Positions 30,682 to 41,090 of a stretch of 57,133 bases of DNA are shown piece by piece. The translations under genes were made by a program, and so were the position numbers. The stretch is from Zygnema cylindricum. Taxonomy: Eukaryota; Streptophyta; Zygnematophyceae; Zygnematales; Zygnemataceae. Each line of letters opens with the position of its first letter. The stretch's first letter is position 1. The DNA is taken from NCBI GenBank assembly GCA_037447655.1, contig JBBHKE010003246.1, forward strand, positions 39,005 through 96,137, written 5' to 3'. The notes under the pieces are model-generated. The model did not search any database. It worked only from the letters and a program-made list of their open reading frames with translations, and was not told the origin of the DNA.

Positions 30682-31689
30682 TATTGTACCTCATGAGATA
30701 TTCCACTTTGGGAACCATTATTTTCGTGCGAGTCCGCATGAAAGTTTCGCACGTTTTAAACAAAGCTGTACGCCTGTACCGGATAATGGATACGGTACGG
30801 TAGACGTTTCTGTGGCTGGTACTGTAGTCCGCCTGAAATGGATCTGTTTGTCGTTTCGGACTTGCTGCCGTCCGATTCTGAAACTCGAGAAAAATGCCCT
30901 TCTGCTGCAGTTTGTATTTTGCAGAGAGTCCTTCACTCTATGGTGGAAGCCATGGCTACTGTGGTAGAAATTTCGGAGGATCCTATGCAAGCTTTGACTT
31001 CTGTAGCGTCTCCATCAGAGACTAAACTTCCGATAGTAAGTTATCACTTGTACTCTCTCTCTCTCTTTTCGTTTTTTTTTTTTTTTAAGTCGAGAACAAG
31101 TTTGGAGGTAACAAAGTGAGTCTTGCTGGTTGCTAAAAGCTCGATTCCTTCGATTTTCATCCTTTCGTTCTTACTTTATTTTCTGTGCATAGAAGTCGTT
31201 TTTGACGCTTACCTGTAACTTCTTCACTGAGCTTCTCTTTTATCTCTCAACACCTCTTTGTGATTGTTAGTCTGTTTGTTTTCCAAGTTTAGCATCTTCT
31301 TCCCTTTTTTTTTTTTTTTTCTAGTAACAATTAAAAACCTGTATATTTTAATTTTCATTCTAAACACAAGGAGCAATTTGATTGATTGAGTGATTACACG
31401 AGAGAAATTTCCTCTCATCTTAAGGGTGAATCGTACAGTTTTATGAGTATCCGTACGTACGATCACTCAAGAAACTTTTCAAATCGTACGATTTACCCTT
31501 ACAAAGTGGATAGAAGTTCGACAGTGGAATAACTAAATGAGACTGGAAATCAATTGATCCTATAATGATTCCTGGATGGAGATACAACTGGAAGTATTCA
31601 AATTTGCAATCATCCTGCCTCTCTTATTCTTTTGTACCTGCTGTAAATATGAATGAGCTTCCGACATTGTGTCTCAGATGGTAAATTAG

Positions 31690-31980
31690 CGTCCGTACAA
31701 TGTGTTACCTGTATCGTAAATTGACGTCCGTACATCATGTTTCATTCTGTAACTGGTATCGGATACCAATGTCCGTACATTGTGTTTCATTCTGTAACTG
31801 GTAAATTGACATCCGTACAAGTCCGTACACTGCATTATAATTTCCGTACGTCATGTTTCCTTCTGTATCTGGTATGTCCGTACAACGCCCGTACATTGTG
31901 TTATAATGTCCGTACACCGTGTTTCCTTATGTAACTGGTACGGTAAATTGACGTCCGTACATTGCGTTTCATTTTGTGAG
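31690..31980 (+). repeat. Degenerate tandem repeat in the trihelix intron
   Basis: Seven or more diverged units built on GTCCGTACA-TTGTGTTTC-TTCTGTAACTGGTA with variable spacing. It fills the last 290 bp of the intron up to the acceptor. The branch/pyrimidine region is therefore derived from the repeat (GCGTTTCATTTTGTGAGCAG). Confidence 0.75.
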
Positions 31981-32706
31981 CAGCCAGCGAAGTGGTCTCG
32001 AGAGGAGACCGACGCGTTGGTGAACTCCTGGGTGGAGATTCAAGTGAGAGGAATCAGCAACCTGACCCAGTGGCATTGGGATGAAATCGCGAAGGCAGTG
32101 AATGCCGGAAAACCACCAGATGCGCCAGATACTAAAACCACTCACCAATGTAAGTAAAAAATGGACAGTTTAAAGAAAACTCAGAAGAAATTGAAGTTTC
32201 AGAAATTCCAAACAGGGGCAGCATCAGTAAATTGGGAGTACTGGGACGCATTTCGGACAGCGTGGTTACATTCGACGAAACGGAAGAAAGCTTTAATGGA
32301 AGCAAAACTTAATAATAGTCCTAATAAACTTCCTAGTGTTAGTGGAACAAGAGGAGTGGTAAATGGAGGCGGTGCCGAGGGTGAGGCTCGTGGGGAATTG
32401 AGAGACGACGAAGGTGAAGGTGGAGAGGGAGAGGGAGAGGGAGAGCGACCATCTCCTGTCGGGAGACCGCAAGAATCCACGGGTGAGGAGGCAAATCCGA
32501 CAAGGTGATTGGCTAATGATGATCCTTGCAACTTTCCTATTTCTGGAACTAGAGGGCCGATGATAAATAAAAGAAAAAGGGGAGGATTTCATGAAGGGAC
32601 GTTAGCGGCAGCCCTAGACACTTTCGCAAAGTCGTTGGTTAGTTTAGATGAGAGAAAAACGGATATGTTTTTGAAGGCAGAGAAAGAAAAATTGGCGTTG
32701 AAGGAG

Positions 32707-32937
32707 GCGTATGCGAAGGAGAAATTGGAGATGAAAGAGAAATATGCAAAGGAAAAGCTAGAGATGAAAGAGAAGTTTGAAATGGAGAAGTTGGAGATGA
32801 AGGAGAAAGCTGAAAGGGAAAAGCTGGAGATGAAGGAAGGGTATGAGAAGGAAAAGTTGATGATGAAAGAGGAGTGTGAGAAGGAAAAAATGGACATGAA
32901 AGAAGAATACGTTAGAATGAGGGAAACAGAAGAGTTT
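32707..32937 (+). repeat. Seven 33-bp repeats encoding an 11-residue coiled-coil unit
   Basis: Consecutive units of the type xYxKEKLEMKE, from AYAKEKLEMKE to EYVRMRETEEF. The 11-residue (hendecad) periodicity predicts a long straight coiled coil. The repeat explains the spurious long frame on the minus strand. Confidence 0.85.
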
Positions 32938-33018
32938 AATAGAGCCAAGCAAAAAGCGGAGTGGGAAAGGATGATGTTGGAAGTAGAGTTAAAGATAGCG
33001 AGGGAAAAGAGGGCTTGA

Positions 33019-35639
33019 TATATTGCACATGCAGCTGGTTCCTCTCTCTCTCCCTCTCTCTCTCAATATTTTTAGATGTCTCAATGTCTCAACTTGACAA
33101 GCTCATGCGTTTTGTGTAGGTTCATTTCATTTTTGTAGATATGAATAACGTGGGTACTTTTTACACTCACCAAGTCAAAAATCCGTTATGGATTCGGTGA
33201 AGGTTTCGGAGGTCTTGTAATTTTTATAGAGTGCGTTACGGCGGCCCTTAGTGTATTTGCCGTGTAAGTACTGTACTATGGTGGGAGTGTAAACTAGTTA
33301 CGGGACGTGTGTATGTATGTCAAAGGACATCCATACTTCATGAAGAAGATGGTTCCTTCTTTTGAGACTCGTTGCCTCTCTCAACGTCTTTAGATGTGTG
33401 TTTGTTTTCTATTGTCTTTTAGAGGAGTTATTTTTTTTTGTTTTACCGACTAAAACTAGCGTAAACAACTAGGGAAATAGTTGGGAGATACCTAAATCGT
33501 TGTTGGTTTGGTAGGTTGAGCTCCGAAGGATACTAAGAGTTACGTAAGTGTAAACAACATGCAAATCGGTTTTAGTCAGTCAATAATTAGGAGGAAACAA
33601 CATTCAAGTGGTTTATTTTTTTTCCCGCTTGAATGATAAAGTTGTTTTGTTTTTCCCTTTAAATGATTATGCTGGTTTACTTTCCTTTTCTTAAATGGGG
33701 AGAGTGCTTTTGTAAGCGAGGTGCAATGTTGCAAGTGTGGTGCTTGAATGGATCCATTTTTGTGCTTCTTATTGGTTTGTGTTGTCTCGTGTTGTGTTGT
33801 TTATTTTTATTGTTGTTATTATCGTTACCGTTATTGTTATTGTTATCGTTATCACAAAAAAAAAATAAAAATTATATATATATGAATCAATTGTGAATTA
33901 CACTATTCATAAGAATAAATCACATCCATTCTAAACATTGTACCGTGTTTGAACTCTTAACTCTGAAAACTTTTTCTTGTCTTTGTATTATTTTTTCAAC
34001 CCGAGGTTCACTTACGAGTTATGTCTCGATCTCAAAATCTTATTTTGGCTCTCTTGAGAGGCAATAAAAATTAATTACAGCAATGAGGACCAATAATAGA
34101 TATCGATTATATTGAAGCTTTTCACTCATTATATACAAAATTAGTTTCCAAAAATTGTTTCCAAAAATTGTTCTCAAGATTGATGACTCACACGTGTGGA
34201 TTCCACTTCCCTTCCATTCGTCATCCCTGTTTAATCACTCTAATTTGAGTGTACTCTTCACCCAAAAATCATAAAAAATACTCCTTGGCAGCAAAACTAC
34301 TGCTGTCAGTAATACTACTTAGTTAAGTGGCCCATTGTAAGCCACGTGGCAAAAAATTAATTTAGTGCAGTTGATCCAATCAAGTTTTAACGTTAATAAT
34401 TCAACAATTCTAATAACAAAAAAAAAAACAAAGGCGGTGCAATTCCCATAAAGCTTTGGATCGAGTCCCTTTTTATTTATCACATGGACAAACTTGACAT
34501 GAAGATAGGAAAATAAGATGATTGACCTCCATTGACATTGAGAATTGGTCATAATGGCGGTATAAAACCGGTAGAGTAGTTATACGGGAGAAATTACCCC
34601 AATGTTAGGACAAATCTTAAATTTTTACGACTGAATGAACAAGTACAAAAAAGTACGATTTGTACGACACCCTAAAAAACAATGGAAAAAAATGCAAAAA
34701 AAAAATGTGAAAAAAAGAAAGAAAAAAAGAAAAAAAAACATAGTGCAATTAATTACCGTATAACGCAGTCCCAATTACAAATCTTTTGTTTAGGACTCTT
34801 GAGGACAGAAAATAGTTTTAGAAGTACTGACTCCAATGCAGACCATTTTAGGGAAATAATAACAATAACCTTTTCTAAGAACAAACAAAGACAAGAAAAC
34901 CAAAAAGAAAAGAAGAAAACACGCAGAATCAAAAACACCAAAGAAGAAAGCACTTGCATTTTTTATTTATTTTTAGAACGCAAAAAAAAACAAAAGAACC
35001 ACAAAAACAAAAGAACCACAAAAACAAAAGAACCACAAAAACAAAAAAAAACAAAGAAAAACTAAAAAAAACTAAAAAGAACAACAAAAAAACCCCAGAA
35101 GTCAACTAAACTGCAGTACTCCACAAAGTGCATAAACCACGTAAAAACCAGACAAGCATTCATGCCAAAATCCACACTAACCCCGACAATATTTCCACTG
35201 AATATTTGAAGAATTCCACTGAAGAATAGACCCAACCTGTTTTTCCGTTAAAACCTCGAGGCAAAAACAATATGAGAATATGAGAATATCCGCATTCTTA
35301 ACTCGTAAATTATTTCTATTCATAGAGATTTCACTAGTCCACATTTCCCTTTTTTTACTCCCAGGCTATATATATCTAGTACTGCTTCTCTCTCTCTCTC
35401 TCCCTGTCCACCTACCACACTATTTTTTTGTACAAAAACAGCCCAACGGTAAAACTCTACCCTCACTAGATTTCTTTTCGCCTCACTAATAATTTAATAA
35501 AAACAAGTGTTAATAAAAACACTTTTTCGACTTTTTCCACTTTCTCATGTCATCAAATTTACACTTTGGAGCTGTACAAATCCATCCATTCGGGCTTCGA
35601 GGGACCCGCAGAGGTAAAACCATTTGTAAAACTGAAACC
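33019..35639. other. Intergenic, no gene seen
   Basis: AT-rich spacer. A run of GTTATT/GTTATCG repeats lies at 33805-33855. An A-rich segment at 34680-35090 includes three to four ~17-bp AACAAAAGAACCACAAA units (34982-35045). Open frames here are low complexity. Nothing resembles a gene. Confidence 0.5.
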
Positions 35640-35915
35640 TAAAACTCACTCGATCACTCACTCTTTCTCTCTCTCTCTCACTCTCTCGCTCCCTCACTTT
35701 TCACTCTTTAACTCTCCCTCTCTCCCTCACCCTCTCACTCACTCCCTCCAGCCTCACTCGCTCCCTCACTCTCTCCTTCACTCTCTCACTCACTCTCTCC
35801 CTCTCTCCCACTCTCTCCCACACTCTCCCCCACTCACTCTCTCTCACTCTCTCTCCCACACTCCCCCACTCTCTCTCTCTCTCCCTCCCTCCCTCTCTCC
35901 CTCCCTATGTGACGA
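35640..35915 (+). repeat. CT/CTCACT-rich microsatellite
   Basis: Dense CTCACTCT/CTCTCC repeats directly downstream of the last exon of the TRAF-type gene. In the minus-strand transcript this is a GA-rich 3' UTR/flank. Confidence 0.9.
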
Positions 35916-35942
35916 TACTATGTCCAAAAGAAACAAGCATCA

Positions 35943-38234
35943 TCATCCGGCTGCCGGTGGTTTACTTATACTATTTTTTATCGCCTTCACCTCGTTCCGA
36001 ATCTGCGCCACTTCCGCCGTATTATTGGCCGCTTTGACGTCCTTATGGGTCTTCTTTAGGTCGGTCTCTAACGCCTTAATCCGAGCCTCGGCCTGCCTTA
36101 GAGACTGGGTGAGAGCTCGAACGTCAACATCAATTGTTTGTTGAGCCATGGCCACGGCCTGTCCTCCTCTCACCCAAAACGAGAACAACAGTTAAGCAAA
36201 ATTTCTAGTACAATTTATTTATTTGTATGTATATGTATATGTATGTGTATGTTTATGTTTAATACAATTTTTTGTCTATTGACGGTACCTTGGTTCGTAG
36301 ATTTGTTGAAGAAATTTTCTCTGGGGATCACAAGGTGCTATACTGCTCATCGCTATTAGTGTTGCACAGATTTCAGGCACTAAAACGTGTACAACTTATT
36401 GTTTTCGACTTTATTACTTTCTTTAGTATCAACAGTCGGATCTTATTTTCGAGGAAAGCAAATAGCAACAGTTTTACTTTAGACTGCACGACTAAGAGGA
36501 AAAAAACCAAAAGTTGAAAATACGGTTAAAGACCCTTTAGTGCGGGGAAAATGTTTAACACTAATAGATATTGGCAGTTGTACTTTTGTGGTTTACCTCA
36601 TGCTATGATCAACTCCTATATAATGAACAGTGGACAACCTGTCCACGGGGAGACCACTTATTCCTCTCACCTTTAACCAAATACTTCTTGTATTAACTGT
36701 TAATATTAACTATTGTTGTGTTAACTGTCAACTATCTCCAGATTTCAAGATGTAATAAATGGTGGACCGAAGCAATATTAACAATTCAACGTTACAGAAT
36801 GTCATCCGAGAATCATAACACATCTTCCGTATTTGTTACATGAAAAAAAACTCCATGCCCTAAAAAGAATACCAGCCTTTTATATTAACTAGTATCACCA
36901 ACATCTCCTTAACAAACACGTACTCGCAGGTTGACGAAAATCAAGGACAGTAATTCCCTTCAACCCCACGACTTTCCGTTAATGCCTGAACACACTTAAC
37001 CATTTTTCCCAACCACTAATGCCTGAAGTCTCTTAGAGTTCGTACGTTTTCAAATTATATTTTTGGAATGTGGGGGAGACTGTAGGGCACACAGTGGGTT
37101 GCCTCACAAAAAGTCCCAAACTTCCCACATCCATTTCAAGACAAAAAATGTTAGCTATACGAACAACCAAAAAAATTACATGAAGTTCTATACAAAGTTT
37201 ACATTTAGTAAAATAAAAACGATTCTCACCTGCTCATTTGCAACTAAGCGCCTCTCGTGATCGAGAGTCTTCGAGGCCGTTTGCTGATGAGCCAAAAAAG
37301 TAAAATAGAGATGCTTTTCCACAAATTCTTTGCAATGCTCGAGAAGCTTCCCTTGAACAAGTGGCTCCTCACAGCCTATAGATTTGAAGGGGCATTGGAC
37401 CGACCTCATCGAACAAACTGTGAGGCAATGTGTCTCCATGTCCTCCCGAGGGACGTCGACAGGACACTCCAGTTTGCATGGAACCAGTTTCCGTGGACAT
37501 TTCTCGTCATGTTCCGCCGCGTAAAGCACCGAATTAACTTTCCCACAACCAGGATTAGCGCAAGAATAGGGCGCAAACCGGCATTGTTGTTGATGATCCG
37601 ATAACTCATCTTCATCCTCCAATGGAAAAGACTCCAGACAATGGCTGACACCGGAGGGATCCAACCGTTGAATTAACACCTTCGCCAAATGCTCGCGTCG
37701 ATCGTTCGACCAAAAACCAAATTTTTCCAACTCCTGATAAACTTCCCCGACCCGGTCATCTTTTCGGTCTCCGAGCGCAAATTTTGTGGACAACTGAGTG
37801 AACAAACTGCGTTTCCCGGCTATAAAACTTGCTATGAAAGTATCCACTGACTCACTCGGACGAACCGCTTCTCCTTCCTCGTCTTCCTTCGGTTTCAAAA
37901 CTTTCCGCGAATAATCGTCGCTCGACTTGTTGAGATACTCCAGCAACTCTTTTCTCACTTCTCCGGCTTTGCTTACGGGGGAAGCGAAGGGATCTCCGGC
38001 AGTTTTTTCCACTGTCGACGTGGCGACACCTGATAGGAGAGATTTTGCAATAGAGGCGACTTCTCTCGTGTCGCAGTAGCCGCAATTCTGCATTCCCGGG
38101 GGAGGGAAGGAGGGGGCGAGGACCGCCAAGCCATTGTCTTCGGTGTAAGAAGACATGGGACAGCCTGTCACGGCAGAGAGACCGTCGGTGAAGGAGGAGC
38201 ACCAGAGTCCTACGAACTGTTGTACGGACGGCAT
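35943..38234 (-). CDS. TRAF-type zinc-finger protein with C-terminal coiled coil
   Basis: Two exons: 38234-37230 and 36158-35943, joined in phase 0 by a 1.07-kb GT-AG intron, giving 406 aa. Residues 1-220 are not recognised, with NCGYCD near 50 and a helical acidic middle. Residues about 205-310 hold TRAF-type zinc fingers: CRFAPYSCANPGCG, HDEKCPRKLVPCKLECP, THCLTVCSMRSVQCPFKSIGC, LLEHCKEF. After ASKTLDHERRLVANEQ, exon 2 encodes a coiled coil (DVRALTQSLRQAEARIKALETD...) ending SKPPAAG. No RING or MATH domain is visible, so it is not a classical TRAF or SIAH ligase. Plants have small families annotated as TRAF-type zinc-finger proteins of poorly known function. Purine-rich sequence and telo boxes lie upstream. 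The ATG at 38234 is the first in frame; MSSYTEDNG inside is an alternative. Confidence 0.85.
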
Positions 38235-38253
38235 GGAGACATGGAAACAGTTT

Positions 38254-38321
38254 TTAGGGTTTGGTGCGACAGAAAAGGTTCATGGTGGGAGGGAGGAGGC
38301 GGTGGATGATTTTTAGGGTTT
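38254..38321 (-). promoter_or_regulatory. Two telo boxes upstream of the TRAF-type gene
   Basis: TTAGGGTTT on the plus strand at 38254-38262 and 38313-38321, that is AAACCCTAA in the gene's orientation, 20-90 bp before the ATG. Telo boxes are common near plant transcription starts and in leaders of growth-related genes. Position fits a 5' UTR/core promoter. Confidence 0.5.
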
Positions 38322-38329
38322 CGGAAGGG

Positions 38330-38575
38330 TTTGGGGAGAGGGGGAGGAGGGAGAGAGGGAGGAGGAGAGAGGGAGTGGTCAAAGAAAGAAGGTATGGTAG
38401 AAGGAGAGGAAAAAGGGGAGAGGAAGTAAAGGAAAGACAGGAGACAGTAGAGACAGTAGAGAGAGGGAGAGAGGGAGAGAGGGAGAGAGGGAGAGAGAGG
38501 AGAGGCGAAAAGAATAATGATACGGAGAGAGAAGATCCAGAAGAACGGGAGCAAGAGAGGAGAGGAGAAACACAG
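38330..38575 (-). repeat. GA-rich (CT on the coding strand) leader region
   Basis: GAGAGGGAGAGA repeats on the plus strand, hence CTCTCCCTCTCT in the sense of the TRAF-type gene, typical of plant core promoters or leaders. It is the same hexamer vocabulary as the MAP65 satellite. Confidence 0.75.
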
Positions 38576-38890
38576 TGATGCTGACGACAGCAGGCCATAT
38601 AAGACAAGGCAAATGACTCCATGTTGGCAAATCAGGACATAACATAAGATGACGTCAGCGAAGTGCAGAGCGAGAACGTGATACGACCCCACGACCTAAG
38701 AAAGGAAGTTTTTAAACACGTGTCAACCTGTTATTGTGTAGATTGACGTAGCCCTAAAATGTTGCAAACGTACAGTACAGTACTGTAGTACAACGCTAAT
38801 TGAACCGAAAATAATAAGCGGGAAGTTCAAAAAAAAGTACATTAATTCAGCGTTGAGTACAAACGCCTAGAAAATTTGGGCCGCAGAGTA

Positions 38891-39451
38891 CAGTACACCG
38901 CCAATCGCTATTAGAGTATATAACGCTAATTCGGTGCCCTTTTTTCAAAAAAAAAAACCTGAAATACAATCCATAATTCTATTTTTTCCATTATTCTAAT
39001 TAGGGTTTTTTTTCAATTAGCGTTAATAGTGGAAGTACACTGTGATGGAAATAGGGTGGCGTACAGACAGGGTATCTCCGTACGAAATGGTGCTTTTTGA
39101 ATTACAAAAGCATAAAAAGACACTTAACATTATTGCGCACACATGTGAATGTGCATTGGAAGAAGGAGACCCAAACTCGTCGAAAACAATCACGTTCTCA
39201 TATGTTCGTCTGTCGACCGTGTGAACAGCGCGATGGCGTACGAATTGTCAGATTTTGACGAGTACACATATTACTGTAGACATCGAAAGGGCGGGTATTT
39301 ATTATTCAGGACAACCCAAAATACAGTTAGGGATTAATTAGTATATATATTTTTTTTTCAAAAAAATAAAATTCCCGATAAGTGTTAATAACACTAATTT
39401 TTTTTATACGCTATTTATTCCTTTACTCTAACAGCCATTGACGGTGTACTG
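38891..39451 (+). mobile_element. Tc1/mariner-type MITE, family A, ~560 bp
   Basis: CAGTACACCGCCAATCGCTA start and inverse ACTG end, flanked by TA on both sides (38889-38890, 39452-39453). Collinear with 26846-27385, sharing for example CACACATGTGAATGTGCA and GGATTAATTAGT. A 60-codon frame inside is not conserved. Confidence 0.85.
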
Positions 39452-39667
39452 TACTAAACCTTGCAGTTTTCGTACTATTTGATAAATATAAATAATAAAA
39501 AGGTGAAGATTTGATGTCGGTGAGTTTTGAACGCGAGGCTCCCAACAAAAGAAAGTCATCTGGCGGTGTGCCATGTCACCGAAACTTTGGAATGAAACTT
39601 TGTAATTTAGCGAAGATTCTCCGCAGTACTTTTCAGAGTGTTCCTATCATCCTATGTGTCCAAGAAC

Positions 39668-40032
39668 CATAGTTCAAAAGTAGGTGAAAGTAGGCCCATA
39701 CAATATGCCTATTGTATGTAAAACATACAATATGACCTTAAGACCCATATTGTATTTGTCGCAAAATTAAATAAAATAGTAATAGGGTTGAGTTACACAT
39801 CGATCGATATAGAATTAAACGTCATGTCAAAATTTCGAAAAACATTCTGACATCTTTTTTTTTTACCGTGAGTTTTGAGGTATTTTTTATTTAAACCGTC
39901 AGATTTTGAACGATCGGACGGTCGCTGATCAAGTAGCAATCTAAGAAGATCACATGAAAAGTCCATAACACAACTTACGATAAAGGCGCCGACCAAAGGC
40001 CTACCATAAAAAACGCCTACTTTTGAACTATG
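39668..40032 (+). mobile_element. hAT-like MITE family D copy 1
   Basis: 365 bp with terminal inverted repeats CATAGTTCAAAAGTAGG/CCTACTTTTGAACTATG and an 8-bp flanking duplication CCAAGAAC/CCAAGAAT (one mismatch). A second copy with an exact 8-bp duplication is at 54003-54309. Confidence 0.8.
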
Positions 40033-40084
40033 CCAAGAATGAAATCGTAACTTTCAAATCTGACGGTTGTAGACGTGGGTACAA

Positions 40085-40283
40085 CTTGTTGTTGTTCTAT
40101 GACAATTGGTGCAGGTGGAGCTGCAGCAGTAGTGGTAGAAGTAGACATAGCTTAAGCAGAAGCTTTTCAAGAAATCATCAGTCTAACACTTCACAGTTTT
40201 ATTGAAATTTACCACACTATAGATCCTGACTCATAGATCCAATTAACACAAAACTCAACACATAAGAACGTCAACATACATAG
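40085..40283 (-). repeat. Duplicated copia leader and gag start beyond the 3' LTR
   Basis: This segment, downstream of the 3' LTR in element orientation, matches the leader plus first gag codons found at 45229-45439. It includes an ATG at 40148 followed by STSTTTAAAPPAP. Leader sequence after a 3' LTR means a second, truncated element in tandem (LTR-body-LTR-leader). Homology ends near 40085. Confidence 0.75.
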
Positions 40284-41067
40284 TGTTAACTCCCAATGTT
40301 ACAGCCAAATCGACCTAGTAGACCATAAGATATAAAACCTGCAAGTTTCCCAAAAACTGCCATTTGGTTTCCTTATCTCAAAACTGGATACAAGAATATT
40401 TCTAAGTCCTAATCTTTATATTCTGAGAGAGCATCTACTACCTATTAGCTAATCAGATGTCAGTACCCAGAATAGTAGTACTGTACGATAGTACGACAAG
40501 GTACACTAGTGTACTTCCAAAAACCTAAATCCAACTAGCCTAAAAGTGAATAGTGAAACACTATTTCCTAAAGTGCTACACTACAAAAACAATCTCTTCA
40601 GGTATTTACAATCTGATGTCGTACACATAATGTTGCTTACTTAGTCAGCAACCTCAAATACTTCCAACCTGCTGTGATAAATTTGTACGACTATCTGGGA
40701 CGCTTACGAAGCTCCTCGTCATCTGTGGTCCCCCTCATAATTCTCGTCGTTAATCTGATTCGAATCAACGTCTGATATTTGTCATTTGGTATCAGTGTTC
40801 CCAGATGTCTGGTTTAATTTCCGTCCGCCCGATTCGACGAATTTAGTCGTGCGATAGATGACATGTGGCCATGTCCATTCCACATTTCCTGCACTGTCTA
40901 AAAAGCCGACGCATGTATATGTGACCATACTAATACACTTTGAGAAAACATTCTACTGTCACACTATTTAAGGTAAGTATTACATTTCAAACTACACCAA
41001 AATATTCTAAGTACTTAGGCTTCCCTCACACCTCTATATACTGAAGACAAAGCTTTCAAAAAGAACA
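40284..41067 (-). repeat. 3' LTR of copia element 1
   Basis: 784 bp, TGTTCTTTTT...AGTTAACA in element orientation. Highly similar over its length to 45440-46225, with scattered substitutions and small indels, so the insertion is not brand new. Confidence 0.88.
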
Positions 41068-41090
41068 CTCCCCTAAAGCTTTAGTCTCAG

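Larger units (their letters stand above)
30838..33018 (+). pseudogene. Trihelix (SANT/Myb-like) transcription factor with two in-frame stops
   Basis: Exon 1 30838-31035 (66 codons) ends at GTAAGT. Exon 2 starts at 31984 after a CAG acceptor in matching phase. The DNA-binding trihelix shows AKWSREETDALVNSWVEI, then WHWDEIAKAVN, TTHQCK, MDSLKKTQKKL and WEYWDAFRTAW. A Gly/Glu-rich linker is followed by LAAALDTFAKSLVSLDERKT and a highly charged coiled coil of seven 11-residue repeats, as in plant trihelix proteins. The frame is uninterrupted except for TAA at 32155-32157, inside the helix between QCK and KMDSLKK, and TGA at 32506-32508 in the linker. The TGA could be removed by a frame-preserving 48-nt intron (32505-32552). 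The TAA has no such escape that I can find. If intact it would be a nuclear DNA-binding regulator. It is more probably a recent pseudogene, unless the TAA is an assembly error. Confidence 0.7.

Noticed and set aside
32150-32202. Short intron (GTAAGT...TTTCAG, 53 nt) removing the trihelix TAA
   Set aside because: Splicing here joins T to AA and recreates a TAA stop, and would also delete conserved trihelix residues.
31984-33018. Alternative nuclear genetic code or recoded stops to explain the trihelix frame
   Set aside because: MAP65 ends at TAA and the protease and TRAF-type genes end at TGA, and none of the spliced models contains an in-frame stop, so a standard code applies.
34682-35065. 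Lys/Asn-rich 127-codon frame
   Set aside because: It is produced by an A-rich low-complexity stretch with small tandem repeats; no domain.
35566-36144. Plus-strand Ser/Leu/Pro-rich frame
   Set aside because: It reads through a CT microsatellite and then antisense to the last exon of the TRAF-type gene.
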